From the NCBI RefSeq assembly GCF_026151205.1, contig NC_087073.1, forward strand, positions 4,671,001 to 4,735,000: a stretch of 64,000 nucleotides of DNA. Direction: 5' to 3'. The translations under genes were made by a program, and so were the position numbers. The notes beneath the pieces are model-generated. The model was not told where the DNA came from, did no database searches, and saw only the letters and a list, made by a program, of their open reading frames with translations. How positions within the stretch are numbered: the stretch's first letter is position 1; every line of letters begins with the position of its first letter. This stretch comes from Bolinopsis microptera. Taxonomy: Eukaryota > Ctenophora > Tentaculata > Lobata > Bolinopsidae. Below, one piece after another: positions 46,422-59,900 of this stretch.

Positions 46422-49400
46422 CTAAGTTTTTCCTCGATGAAGACTGTATCCTAATAAACACGGTACAAATGCAGCGTTAGCAAAGGTAGCCATGGGATAG
46501 TGGTTCATGATGTTGTACGCTATTGAGCTTGTAGAGTGATACAGGTGTATATATATATACATATCGTCTTTATCTAAGTACCTGAAAAAATTGTATTGTG
46601 TCAAATAGTACTATTTACCTTTTATTGGCTTATCTGTTTAAAGGATAAAATTATAAAATTAAAACGAGAAAAGTTGACAAGTTCTTCCCCTGCCATGGTG
46701 TGAACGCTAGTAAGGGAACGAATAAAATAGTTAAAAAAAACTAAAATTGCATCATATTGTTTTACTTTCAGCACTCTAAGTCTAGGTACAATATGCAATA
46801 CAAAAAGTGAAAAAGGTTTCATAGTTTGGTGTGGGCAAACGTTGTAAAAACATTTTATTAGAAACGTGTCCGCGACGGCAGTGATTGGTGATGATTGCCA
46901 AGAGCTACTCTGAAGGAGGGTTGCCCCCGACCCCCAGGGTTGCCCCCGACCCCAGGGTTGCCCCCCGACCCCCAGGGTTTACATGTGTAAAATATGAACG
47001 GTATCTTGGTTTGTGGTGGTTGATCAATTCACCCCTCTGTCAGATCTAAGGTAGTAAGGGACTAACTAGTGACTTACTCCATTTCTAGATTGTACAAACG
47101 AAGAAAACCGGCGATCCACACAAGAACCCATGCGAAGTAGGTGATGATATAAAAGAGAGAAAGAACCAGCATCGTGAAGCTAGCCTTGTTCTCTATTACC
47201 GATCCGGTGGTCAACCATCGACCAAACCCTGAAAAAAATGTAACCTGTAAACCTGTAATGTTGTTATCCTAGATATCGATCTGATTATTAACTTATGCTT
47301 CAGTTTATGTAGAATTAAAATCTGTAGGGGTTTCAGCTGAAATTGGCTCTTCAGAGCAGACTTATAGACAACTAATGCACATTAGAGAAGGCTGAAGGGT
47401 GATGGAGGAGGGTGGTGGCTTCTTTTACCTTGTATTTTCTTGATCACACGAGCTGACATGACACTCAGAACTGACTTTCTTTTCTGAGAGACCACAGAAA
47501 ATCTCTTGATCTGACTGTAGAGGTTCGGAGGACACGTTGGAGGAGAACATTTCCCAGTTAGATCCTCCAGCTCTACCTCACACTTGGTTACTTCTGTGTA
47601 GTCTCCACGAGCTACAGTCACACTCGTCATTCGGGTAACTTTTCTCATCTTCAGTATCTGAAACATAAATTATAACTAACATTGTCATCATTTAGTTGTG
47701 AGAGTAAGAATTAACTGGTCCCAAACAACATCAAATCAAGTTTCCCTTTACCCTGGTCTGGGTCAGTCATTAACTACGGACACAGTGACGGTGCGTTTAT
47801 ACATCCAAACTCTAGTCATCAAATTTAACTTATATATCTTACAAAACGTCGAACAAGTACAACAGTTAGGGATTGAAGGGAACAATCCTGATATAGTTTT
47901 ACCTCAAATAGGACCTTGACGGAGAATGCTACATTGAGGAAGATAGGGACTAGATTCAGCAGCACAACAGCAAAGAAATAGAACGCGATCATGCCCCCGA
48001 ACCCCTCCGCTGATTCAAGATGTACTGATATGTTAAGCATGATAAGAGGAGAATAGTCGCAAACATAGCTGTCCGGATAGGTCTTCTTGTACGGCTGATA
48101 TGGATAGCCGTCAGGGCAACCTGGAGGTTTCTTTTTGAACACTGCTTGAGGGTGGTAGAACTGAAATTGGAAAATATTCATATATTATTTTCACATATTA
48201 TTTTTAATAGGTGCTCCTAACAGTAAATATTTGTAGGGAGGTCAATCACAGCTGAGTGGGGAAGTTTTGGTCATTCATTTGGTAATAGTAAACATTAATC
48301 GAAACAAAAGTAATCTAAAAAACTTTATAAAATAATATTGAAACTCACAATGTAGGGAGCAAAAGACAAAAAGGTGATGACTGCACTGCTGGCCACGATC
48401 CAAAAAGCATAATGCTGTTTCTTCACCAAATGTATCCGATATGGCTGGCAGATAAAAATATACCTGGAGGTTTTGTTGGGAATTCAGTGGGGCAGAAACG
48501 GGATTTCAGGACAAATGTAGTCAATTGTTCTATAATAATGCATAGAAACATTGAATGAGGTGAATGAAACTTTGATCTTTATGAAGAGACATGAATCAAG
48601 AGCCTCGAACGTACCTGTCAATTGAAAGAAGAAGCATGAGCCACACAATAAGACGAGAAGTGATGTTAAAGACAGTGCCAGCTATGTTGCAGAACACTCT
48701 ATCAAACGAACTCATCACACTGAAGGAGGATTCGTGTTAGGGCTTGGAGTTTGGTTAAAACGCGTTACTTTTTACCTCTCCACATTTGATGAAGTATCAT
48801 CAAAACCAAAACTGTTGGGTTTAAAACGTAACTATATACACCTTGACCTATCCTTAACAGCGAATGCTAACTCAAACCTGGACCCTAAGTCTCAGTTAAA
48901 ACGGTCAGGGGTAAAATGCTTCATGGTACTAATTCATTAAAATTCATTAATGTTCAGTCGTAAGCAAGCTTGAAATGCATGCTATTTATTTTTTCAGCTG
49001 TTTCACCTGATCTGGTCGCTGCAATCAGGTTCTATAGTTGGCTGCTCAGTCGAGGAGTACCAGGAGAAGTTGGCGGGTATAGAATAGGAGGTGGTGGAGT
49101 GGGGTATTGGTGTGGGTGTAGGAACCACACTTACCACCGTCACCAAGTTCCCCAGTTTCTCAATACGATAAAAGTAGAGGGTGTAGAGCATGTAGGGTAA
49201 GCAGAATACTCCAGTACAGAAGCCACATATTGTCAGGGACAAGTAAATGGGGGTCTGAAAAAGGAAATATGTGCATGGGGTAGGCTCCGCAATTTTCTCA
49301 TCGAAATCTCGAAAACATTAATGGAACAAAATCTGGAAGGAAGTATATAGAACCAAAACATCATCCTAATTTTACAAACCTGGATTGCTTTAGACATCCT

Positions 49401-49538
49401 CACAATTTTAATAAGTCTGTAAGACACGTAGCCGTTTCCGAATATGGAGATAATGAGGAAAACAATGCCGAGAAGAAAGAAGAACCATTCCGCTGGCAGG
49501 GACGCATTCCGAATCTTGGTGAACTGATTCTCGTTCAT
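46422..49538 (-). CDS. Class A G-protein-coupled receptor, 8 exons, ~430 aa
   Basis: Exons on the minus strand: 49538-49380 (N-terminus, TM1 with GN in IFGNGYVSYRL), 49254-49135 (TM2), 48719-48615 (TM3), 48463-48349 (DRY-type SIDRYIFICQPYR split over the intron, TM4), 48160-47903 (long second extracellular loop, TM5), 47657-47429 (third intracellular loop, basic end), 47228-47078 (TM6), 46581-46422 (TM7, stop TAG). The TM3 cysteine lies 24 residues before the DRY aspartate, the class A spacing. N-terminal NAS is a glycosylation sequon; the second extracellular loop has two cysteines. All introns are GT-AG and frames agree, except that exon 2 ends in phase 0 while exon 3 needs phase 2, so a micro-exon or a lesion lies in 48720-49134. 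TM6 lacks the usual CWxP proline and TM7 has VPCLLGY in place of NPxxY. A surface receptor signalling through G proteins is the family role; ligand unknown. Confidence 0.8.
46908..46980. repeat. ~19-bp C-rich minisatellite inside the last GPCR intron
   Basis: Three units of about GGGTTGCCCCCGACCCCCA, with a one-base deletion and a one-base insertion among them. It lies in the intron between the TM6 and TM7 exons. Confidence 0.8.
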
Positions 49539-49539
49539 C

Positions 49540-49829
49540 TTAAAGGCTAAGTGTGTAGTATTGGTGAGAAGTTAGTATACATAGCATTAAAATTCTTCAT
49601 TGCTATGTGTATGTTTTTTACAACTTGATTATTTGACTTAAGCTAATCAGTAATCAACCAAAGAAACCAAAGAAACCAAAGGTCCACCAATGGTGGCAAC
49701 AAAAATAGGCTACCCTCTAAATAAAGTTTAAGTAGTGACCTACATTAGCGACTTAATCCAAGGTAACCATTATATTATGAATATAATGGTTATATCTTGC
49801 ATATGCTTAGCGGTGAACAAAAACGAGCG
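49540..49829. other. Upstream region of the GPCR gene
   Basis: Non-coding. No clear TATA box or initiator could be assigned, and a 5' non-coding exon farther upstream cannot be excluded. Confidence 0.3.
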
Positions 49830-50000
49830 TGCTAAATCACCCTACAGTCGATCTTCGAGATTTTTCTAAAAGGTCCCCGACAGTTGAGACTAACTTCAAT
49901 CGATGCATTTTCGAACGCTGATTCCGAATTATCCCCCATGACATAGGGTTAAAATGCTCCCCTAGCGAGATATTGGCGAAAAACTGTCTCGATGATGACC
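49830..50000. repeat. Dispersed repeat related to a segment inside both Helitrons
   Basis: Ordered similarity to 25750-25920 and 42388-42558: GTGCTAA..CAC, TTTTTCTAAAAG, CCCC(C)GA.A.TTGA, GAACGCTGATTCCG and a TGTCTCGAT...GA..A.C end. Identity is moderate, clearly lower than between the Helitrons, so the relation is old. Confidence 0.5.
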
Positions 50001-50009
50001 ATATAAGGA

Positions 50010-51238
50010 AGTTGGTCTAATTTCTCGTTAGTGTTAATCATCATCCGAACAAAAATGAAAAATGATCGTCCATGTTCACGTTGGTAGAATGATTTGCTAA
50101 CCATTCAATTGTATAGTTTCCTTGGCCCAAGCAGGTATAGATCATCTGTAACAATAATAACAATTAAAATGTATGGTGATCATGAAGGCATGAAAACGAC
50201 GTCCACAAGGGAATATCACCTTAATTGTGGATGAGAAAAGTCGAAACTAGTCGAAACTAGTCGATTCACAAGCGGGTCGCCTTGAGATACCTACGTCGTT
50301 TTCATATATTCATGATCACCATCGATCTTAATATAAGACTCTACACTGGATTATGTTGGGGCGACTGCGGCTTAACACCGCCATTACTGACTTGCATATT
50401 TCATACTCATAACGTCAGCTAACGCTTATTATAATGATAACAATTTAATATTCAATATTAGAGCAGAGGTAATAATACCCAGTCCCACTTTAGAGGACGA
50501 AGCAGATCGCTGATTTTCGGATGAAATCATCAGCTGAAACAGGAGAAGACAAAGAAAGTAATCTTGGAGAGAAGGAGACATGTTGGAGAGATTGAATGGG
50601 GACATCTTGAATTGATGCAAAAGTGAAAGGGAGGTTTCTTTGTTAGGGCTGATAGAATGACGACTACTATTGTGATTAGAAAACATTCACTATTAATGAC
50701 GTCCCCTACCGAGAGGGTGGAGGGAGTTGTTGGAAACAACCCTTAACAATTAGTAATCTCGAAACTGGTGATCAAATATCGGCTCCTACTCTGGATGAAT
50801 ACCAGTTTAAATCACATTTATCACGGCTATCTCATACTTTACAAAACAAATGAGAGGAAATCGTGATTGTTGCTTACATAACGTTAGTTACAATAATAAG
50901 ATAATGAAATTTAATGGAGTTCTCACGGCATATGAGCCATATAAAATATCCAATAACCACTTTAAGTAATTTAAGTAATATCAAGATTACGACAGAGGAA
51001 TTGTAATATCACGTACTATTTCGATATTCATGACGGTGAGGGGAGTATAGCGCGTGCTATAGCACATTGTAGTAATGGTGATGATTCGTGTGATCATGAG
51101 ATGTCTGATACTTATTATAGGCAAGAGATCTGACCAATTACCAACAGTCAGGTCGCCACCAAATCACCAATGATGTTGGCATAATCACACAAGCTATGAA
51201 GTGCACTACACAGCTTGGCTAAATCAAGAATTTTAAAC
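50010..51238. other. Non-coding stretch without recognised gene
   Basis: Only short frames; the longest (85 and 69 codons on the minus strand near 50430-50740) overlap each other and resemble no family. No RNA gene or clear repeat seen. Confidence 0.45.
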
Positions 51239-51242
51239 TTAA

Positions 51243-51706
51243 GCGGGCATACACCAAAACAGGGGTTTGTGTCGGCCAACCCAAATGACCTCATAGGAAG
51301 TTCAGCGACCATCTAGCGCACCGTTTCCACACCAAACAATTTTTTTTGAGAATACCTTTTTCTGTAATCGAGCATTTCCTGGTGAAAGTCAAAACAAGCC
51401 TGAAAAGTAAAATTACCACTTTTTGACTTTTAAAAATTGATAAAACGCAACCTATAATTCAGATACGATATCAAGATTTGAATAAACTTCGTGCAACATT
51501 TCAGCTCGATATCACAAGAAATGATTGACTTTCAAATTTAACAAAACAAATTGTGCTTTTCCGAAAAATGCACTTTTACCAGGAAATACTCGATTACAGA
51601 AATAGGTATTCTCAAAAATAATTTGTTGGTGTGAAAACAGTGCGCTAGATGGTCATTGAACTTCATATGAGGTCATTTGGGCTGGAAATTTTTGGGATAT
51701 ACCCCT
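51243..51706. mobile_element. Complete TTAA-flanked palindromic MITE
   Basis: TTAA at 51239-51242 and 51707-51710 encloses 464 bp whose two ends are long inverted repeats of about 150 bp. The left arm (GCGGGCATACACCAAAAC, ACCCAAATGACCTCATA, AATCGAGCATTTCCTGGT) reappears reversed as CAGGAAATACTCGATTACAG, TATGAGGTCATTTGG and ATATACCCCT at the right. No coding capacity. A truncated relative lies at 2647-3010. Confidence 0.85.
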
Positions 51707-51710
51707 TTAA

Positions 51711-52185
51711 TTCAGTTTAATTACCTTTTTAATTATAATTTATTACCAGTTGATCATGATGTTTCACTCCCATTATGATTCAGAAAAATACATTTGACCT
51801 CTTCATGTTATTGCAGAAAAAGTAATGTAAAAAGCAGATCAGAAACCAAATATCGAAGAAATTATGATAAAATCCAAACATTTCTAACCGTGATTGAGAC
51901 GGGAAAGACAATTATAGAAACGCAAGCTGTTGGCCGAGGGGACATGATCGATAGATCACTCTATGAATTCCATTACCTGGCCTCACAGAGTTGGACAAAG
52001 GGGTCGAGATGGTCAAATTTCCACCATCAATCACCGTACTCCCACAGAAAAATTGTACTTTTAAGGACTTGAATGACAGTGGCGAAGTCGATTAACACTT
52101 TCAGAACAATGTGGGCCAGCTCGATAATGAAGTTGTCACATTTCATCTAAAGATTATTCCTGCATTATAAGATTATAGTGATATT
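51711..52185. other. Non-coding stretch
   Basis: A 92-codon plus-strand frame (51794-52072) matches nothing I know and has no supporting signals. Nothing else seen. Confidence 0.35.
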
Positions 52186-52640
52186 ACTAGTGTAACCCGT
52201 GCCTACGGCCGGGAGTTCACTATCGCAGTTGAAATGCAAAAGTATAAACCCGCCTATTATATTTGAAAACACACATAACATTGTCGTATGACAGTATGAA
52301 CTCTCTCTACAGTCCAAACAGACCGTAATGAGTGCCCCTTCCCTAATAAGCTTATAGTATAACATGACAGTGAATCATACGCGGCTAACCTAATTTTGAT
52401 TCATGTACCAACGCTACATATTAGGACGCAATGAAGCTACCGGACCACGATATATGGGGACTTGCCACCCCATGGCAACATTAAAATATATCGACTCTGT
52501 TACATCGTTTACTCAATAAATGTAATAGATTTGTAGTGTTGAAATTAGTTTAAAATATGCAGTAATAAGCCGTTCGGAAATTGCACGCGCACATACAGAC
52601 AGACAGACAGACAGACAAACACACATTCTGAAATTATTGT
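52186..52640 (+). repeat. Dispersed repeat family starting ACTAGTGTAACCCGTGCC, copy 1
   Basis: Shares ordered blocks with 60319-60735: ACTAGTGTAACCCGTGCC, GGCCGGGA, GCAGTTGAAATGCAAAAGT, CCCGCCTATTATATT, AACATGACAGTGAATC, GATTCATGTACCAACGCT and a final AAGCCG.TCGGAAATTG followed by a simple repeat, here (ACAG)n. The tail and fixed orientation suggest a short retroelement or degraded element; class unknown. Confidence 0.7.
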
Positions 52641-55600
52641 TTAAGATTTGTATACGGCATGTTTCAGAGATTGGAATGGAGACATTGTTTGACGTGGTCC
52701 AATATCATTACCAGGTTACGACGATCAGTTACAACGAAATCTTTGCTACATCCTCCTATCGGGTCATGTTATTGGTATCAGTACTTTAGTATCTCATTAT
52801 ACTAGACGGCTATGTAGTGAGTTCTGATGGTTTGAGCTTTTTAGGAGACTAGGGACACTATATTCTGTCAAAATAATAATTTAGATAAGATAACCAATTT
52901 ACAGTTGAAGTGTGATGCCTTTTGTCTTGTGAGGAGCTGTGATTTTATCTAAAGTGTGGGAATAAAAAGCTGTACTAGAAGCAACCGGTTAAAGGGCTCG
53001 ACAGCAACAGACAACTTTAGCTAAGAGGTAAGAATACTGAATATATTGTGCACCTGAATGTAATTTATAAGAATTAACGGAGTCGCGAGTATGGACACTG
53101 AAATCTGAAAGTTCATACTACTAAAGAACTTCGTAATTAAGCTATGATAAGGGCAGGAAAGCTGGTTTACAACCTCAACCAGAGGTTGGAGTGAACAAGC
53201 TATCTGTAATGAATTAAACAATCACCTAGATGAATATTTAGCATCATTTTACAATAACAAAGCATGTGAGCTGTCTGCAGAAGTCGTCACTTTGGTAGAG
53301 ACTAAATACCCACGCGCCTTAGTAAATTATGATTCCCATCAGCAGATTGGCATGAAGATGGTGAAATCAATAACCAATAGCTAGCTAATCGACTGAAATC
53401 GCACTTTTGCAGTTAAAGTTACGATTATAACTAGTGATTTAAAGGAAATCAGCTAACAGGAGGCAATGACCAGTTGACCAGTACATAGCATCTACATAGC
53501 ATCTACATTCTACATAACCTCGTCAAAGGGATTAAAGATTAACCGTAACGATCTCGCCGCGAACGATCTTGCCGCCAACAGTAACACAGCTGTGTGGAAT
53601 ATTGCGATCACTTATAGCCGACCCCATGTCTCAGCCTCACGGAAGTCTCGTGCCTTCCCTTTCATTTTCGTTACTTGAGCAAGGTACCTGGTACATCGGG
53701 GTACCTGTACAGTACCTGTACTTGTTCATCGGGGCTTTGATAGTACCTCCAGCTTTGTGTTGGACATTATAACTCAGTGGCCTTCAATTACAACCTGTTT
53801 TGCGGCAAGATACGGCTTGCGATTGAAATCATCCATTTTAAGTTTCATAGATATTAATTTTGGTTAAATGTGTTAACAGACTCCACAGTCCACTGTGTAA
53901 CACTCAGCTAGGAGAGTTGCATGGAAGACACTATGAACAGTCTGATAATGGCAATGAATCTTCAAGTAAAACCTAGAACTACATTATTCCCTGGAGACTG
54001 GAGAGGTTTCATATCAATTGATCAGACTGAGAGTAATTTTAACGTCTATTATAACGTATAAGTAACCTACTTACCTAGCAAGTGTATGACTATGTCTAAC
54101 AATATATTTCAAATTGTCTAATTGTTTTCTGAGCGACAGCTTACCATCAAACTGGACCAATCAGCGTAGAGTACGGAGATGACGAACAGATTATAACAAA
54201 GACGAATCAGCACACAAAGACGAAACAGAACTGATGTCTGTTTTAAGCCCACGAACTAGACTTACCCAAGTTAATTGTTAGCGGTAAAAACAAAACAATA
54301 GCGACCACCTGAATTGTGATGTGTTATAGGAGGCGAACCCAGAGTGCGACTAGACGGCACATTGTTCATTATTTCTCATTCTAATTATGATAATGACAGG
54401 CTTTATTAAAATAGGGTTTCACTTATGCGTTCTGGAGACTGGAATCAGAGAATATTTTCACATTCACGTGTCTGGGACTCTGACTCTGGTTCCTTTACTT
54501 AAAGAAGTGAAAGTTAATCGAGTTATAGCGGGCATAAACCTTATGTTTCTGCGTAAAATGGATAGATTTTATGTGACAACTTGCTAGAGTTACCGGTTAG
54601 CATACTTAATTGTTGTCAATTAGCCAATTCTGCCACCCAGATATATTCAAATTTCTTATACAGCGAAACTTCGAATTCCACACTAAGTTTACCCAAACTA
54701 ATCCACATTTAGCCTGAATCATGTTGGACCAAAATTAGGTACAACATGTTGAAGACTGAATAGTGCAGTAACTCAGTGTCTTAACATACTTGCTGGATTA
54801 TACATAGTTTCGAGCGACGAAATATTCACCAAATGTTCACCGATTGTACACGAGATGGTCAACATTAACAAACTAAGTTGTTTTTAGTCAACCACAACAC
54901 CTTAACAATAAATTATAAATATACACTTATACACAGTGAGAGAGGGGTGTTGCAAATTTCAAGCACAATTAGATGTTTTTTATTATGACAGGCTAAAGTA
55001 CGTAACACAACTTGTACGGTATACTAACTCAGAAAACAGTCAAATTCACTGAAAGAAATAAAATATAACAAAATGTTGAATGAGATAGAACAAAATGTTG
55101 AATTATAAAGTAAAATATAGATTTTAGATAAAATGAATGCATTGAACGGTAGTGGTATGTGATAAGATGTAATCGTCTGGTGGTTAGGTGATAATGACAC
55201 AAGTACAACTTGTACACTTGTACAGTCTACTAACTAAAAAAACGGACAAATTGTTCGGCAGATCAACACATATTTGACAGGACCAATCAACATGACACCA
55301 CAGCTCCATCATACTTAAAGTTAAAACAGTTTTTTCTTCTTTATTTGATCCGCGTCCAACATTTCCAGTACATATTCCCTTCTTTTTAAATTTTATTACA
55401 AAATTCAAGTAAATTTTACAAAACCAAAATATCTGCTATGAGAGAAATAATAAGAGACAAATAAAGAACTCTTCCCATAACCTATTAGCTCTGAGTCTAA
55501 CATTTGAAATTAAACATCCTTTTAGTAACAATAATTGGCAAAGAACCTCAACCAGTATCTTCATTCTGCAGACCAGCTAAATCGGACCAATTAATTATCA

Positions 55601-56069
55601 GACCAACCAATTCCAGTATTCGGCCTATTACAAATTGCATGTTTTGTTTCAACATTACAAATTAAGTATTTTCCGCAGACCAACCTGCACTGAGCAAATA
55701 AGATTAAAGGAGCCCAAACAGCGCCAAGAAATTGCTACAGACAATTGGAGTGGTTGGAGTGAGGCAAGGTGGACCTGATCAGATCATGATCAGAGCAAAG
55801 ACGGAAACCTGGCCAATTAGTGGAGCCATTAGCGGATATTGAAATAAAAAAAGCATTTGTAGACTCGTACCGGCTCTAACACTCTACCTTTGATTAAACT
55901 TTGTATTTCTACTTACAAATAAGTTACAACCTCAACCTGTAAAGCTGTAAGAGCTGCTAACACATTAGGAATCAGGTAGCCAACTTAAATTACCGTAGAG
56001 CTTATACACCAGGTTATATACAAGGCGTACGAGGTTATTGTATATACAGTTTTAATATTTTATTCCATG
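52641..56069. other. Non-coding stretch without recognised gene
   Basis: Scanned both strands. Only short, unremarkable frames (under about 75 codons) with no domain signature. A few local direct repeats (e.g. CATCTACATAGCATCTACAT near 53485) are present. I see no gene, RNA gene or transposon end here. Confidence 0.4.
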
Positions 56070-56135
56070 TTATAATATGTTATATTATGTTATAATATGT
56101 TATAATATGTTATAGTTATGTTAGGTTAATTATAT
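56062..56135. repeat. AT-rich tandem repeat (ATGTTATAAT-type)
   Basis: Several units of about 11 bp (ATGTTATAAT, ATGTTATATT, ATGTTATAGTT), slightly degenerate. Non-coding. Confidence 0.7.
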
Positions 56136-56849
56136 AATGTTATAAACCAGATAATTGTTTATAAGTTACATACGTATTTTGGTGGTGAAATTGCGTTGAC
56201 AGACAAAACATTTAACAATAGAAAAATGACTCCTGCTTAAATAGTTATTTAATCGATTTAATCAAATAAGTGGTGCTGATAGTAAATAATACAAATGTAC
56301 AGGTTGCTTTTAAGTTAGCTCGAAAGTTAGCTATGTCTCTATAGATGAGGTCTATGACGCGGTTAAAATTAATCAAGGAGAATCGCGGAGATCAAACACC
56401 ATTGGCAGAAGAATAAGAATAATTAACTGAATTAATATAATATCCCCGAGTAAATCTCAGAATCAAGCGATCAACCGAGCGTTAAGAGCGATTTGAATGA
56501 GATAATTGTTAATGTCGGCTAAGGCTTTTGTGTATACGATCACGCATTCCAGGGATTCTAACCGGAGAAGACAAGAAAAGGAAGGGACGTTTCATATTGA
56601 ACAGTTTTATTTAAGTAAAAGTTTGTCATCTAATTTGGTGGGTCACTCCGCAAAGTTATTAAAGCTCCTAATTACGGCCTCCACGTGTTAAGTAGTGAAA
56701 CTTCCCCAGTAATTACAGCACAGTTAATTATAGGGTTCATTATAGTTGCTTCAAATTGCTTCAACTTGCAAGATATTAGACGATAATAAGGCTTTAATTT
56801 AGAACTAGAGAAGTACAAAGTTAAGGGCGTACAAGGACAAGGGAGCTGT

Positions 56850-56992
56850 TACGTCACTGTACAGTGTACACTATGTTACGATACGTCACTGTACACTATG
56901 TTACGATACGTCACTGTACACTGTGTTACGATACGTCACTGTACACTATGTTACGATACGTCACTGTACACTATGTTACGTTACACTTACTG
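56850..56992. repeat. 25-bp minisatellite with ACGTCA in each unit
   Basis: About five units of GTCACTGTACACTATGTTACGATAC between 56853 and 56975, with one A/G variant. The open frame across it (76 codons) is repeat-derived. Each unit has ACGTCA, the half-site of a CRE, and a short inverted GTACAGTGTAC element lies at the left edge. Confidence 0.85.
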
Positions 56993-59900
56993 TGCAGTAG
57001 CAGTCAGTTACACTGGCTCTTATTTAATAGCAAGAAGGGGCAGCTCCACTACAATGATATAACAAGTTGGTCTTATGGAACCAGTGCACTCTAATCGGTA
57101 ATGGCTAAGTACTACCCACTTCACCCCGACCTGTAATTATAGACTCCTTAAGCTCTGAAACAGTCGACAAAGCCCCTTGGCTGGTAGAGCACAAAGAGAA
57201 AGGATACCATCTTCATGATAAGGCGAACAATAGCCAATAGGTCACGTTTAGTGAAGACATTGTGTACCAAGCCTGCAAGGAATGTCTCCGTGCTATATAA
57301 CCGGGTCTTTTAATTTAGAATACTATAGCTGGATCAGGTACAGAGGACGCCGCCTGCAGCCACTATAGGAGGGACACTAGTTTCATGGTCAATACTGATG
57401 AGCATTGTTAAAAGGAGACTAGAACTAGTCAACTAGACCAGGTAGGGCGGTACCGGGTACAATGACCACTTGTAATTTGTATGACGAGTATAACATAAAC
57501 CAGGGTAATAAGGACCCGAAATAGTAATATTAATAACCGTCTAAAGCCCGCTAGAATGAAGCGATCAATTAATTGATCTGGCGGTCAAAAATATGGGGTT
57601 TATAAAACTTTCCAACAATTTATGATGTCACATAACGCACCCAGTGCCCTCAGGCGTATACACAATCGGACCAAGCACAGATCACTATTTGTTGCTGTGG
57701 AATATAGGGTTGTAAAATGTAAATTGTAATATGATTTTGTGCCAGGAATTTATAACCTAGATCCTTTGGCTGCAAAGTTGTGAATGCAAAGGAATAGGCT
57801 AAAGGTTCACACGATCAATTTAATGAGAAAACGTACGTGGGTTTTAGTAAACCTCCTTTTTAAAAATATTTACATGATATAGTCCCTGATAATATAATCG
57901 ATACAATTTAAAAAACAATTACTCACTCAGAATTTAATTTCTACACAAACGCTGATATATTTTCCAGACGTTGCCTGATCTGAAATGTGTCTTCAGGGCG
58001 TGGTATTCTCTTGAGACGTGGGAACAAATTTATCTTAATATTTATTGATCAGCAATACAAAGAAAGAGCATGAATTTCGATACTGCTTTATAATTTCAGT
58101 AAAGAACACAATTTGAAAAAAATCCGGATCAGCTTGATTCCGGGATTTTGCTTTTTATGATTGGCGAAATGATTTTAGTTAGCATCAAATCAAGTTTCCC
58201 GACAAATTGGTATTAACCATATGTTCCAAGCTAATTCACAGTGAAATTATTACTAAATTACACAAATTATTACTAAAATTGCATGATTATTCTCAATTAA
58301 CGACCTAACTTAACCATAATCGGACATAATGAGGTACATTTTACCAGTAGTAATGCCTCTGATTCATTACCAAGTCATGTAATTGTACTGATATCATTAA
58401 TTATAATATAACTTAGCATTGCACGCTTTCTCCAATCTCTGGAACGAATAGCAGTACTACAGTAGATTCTCAGCGATTATCATTCAATAACAATACATAT
58501 AATATAATAATTCCGGATGTTATAGCAATGCCAAATAAGATGCCGAGAAAATCAAAACCATTTCCGGAAATCTTCTGATTATTTGGCAAAAATGACTAAT
58601 TGTATTGTAACGCTGTATTAGATATTAATCATACCATTTGACATAACATAAAAGACACAAAGTGCCAACAAATTCTATAATTTTCAACCAAAATTCTTTA
58701 CAATTTTCAGAAATTAAACAAATGTGAGGAAAAGAAAGAGCTGATAACAATCGAACTAGGAACAACAGTGCTGCATGGTGTAAATGTAATGACTCTAACG
58801 AAGGTTCGTAACACAACATGACTGTAACATACTCTTTCAGAGTGATATAAACTCGGATACCAATGAAGCTTATACTTAATAATTGGGATATATTGAATAT
58901 ATTTCTTATCGTATCAAACAGCTATAATATATATCCAAAAACTCACGACATATCATTTGAAAAGCTTTGTGTCATACCTTTTAATAATTATCTTCCCTGC
59001 AGCTTTGTCTAGAAACTCATGACGGTGCGATATGAGCTGTACACTGTATCACAATTTTGTTCTTTAAAGAGAACCTCACAATTGTGTTAATTTTTTCCTT
59101 TTCACCCTTTTGAAAAAGGCAATAGTGAAAGGTTACAAATGGAGGTTTTTGCAGAAAAACGTGGATTTTGGAGATTGCAGTAGGTGGGTCTAAGTATGTC
59201 GTGTTCCTTGCTTCCGTTCGTTACCAAGCAACGAAAAAGTTGCGCGCGCGCGAGGATTGCTTGCGGAGATGTGATGTATAGATAGCTTGTGATCTATAAG
59301 TATAAATGCGCGGCGCGACTGTGTTTTAATGTATATGATGCATGTAATGTATAATATTATTATTAGGTAATACGCCCAATTTGTACGTGGCACGCGTAGC
59401 GTATTGATGTGTACACGAGTATAGTTTACCTTTGCTGATAATTTCTTGAATTACAGATACAAGTTATTGTTAAGTTCTACGGCAATTGAACTGAATTTTT
59501 TCCCGTATTTGATGCATAATTTATCAATATTACTATCATGAAGATTGAAGTGAGCTGATTGGAGCTTATACTTAAATTTATAGTAAATGTGAAATGGAAA
59601 TCTAGCGTCCGCCAAAACGAAACAACGGGCGCAATTCTTGTTGAGGTGCATGTTTTGAGCTTAGGCAAGTTTCCAAAAGAGAAATTTTCTAATCAGCGCT
59701 GATAATCGCCTATTGAGCGCTTTTTTTAAAGACCGTTTATAATCGCTTATTCGACGCTTATAAGCGGTTCAAAAATAATCGCTTATAATCGGTGTAATAA
59801 TATAAAAAAGCGATTATATTTTTCGAAAAATATAAGTTGATCATTATCACCTCTACACTTTAACCTCACATATGATAAATACTGCAAAAACCTTAATGGG

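Noticed and set aside
53569-53772. 67-codon frame with hydrophobic C-terminus
   Set aside because: Too short, no signals, and local direct repeats explain part of it.
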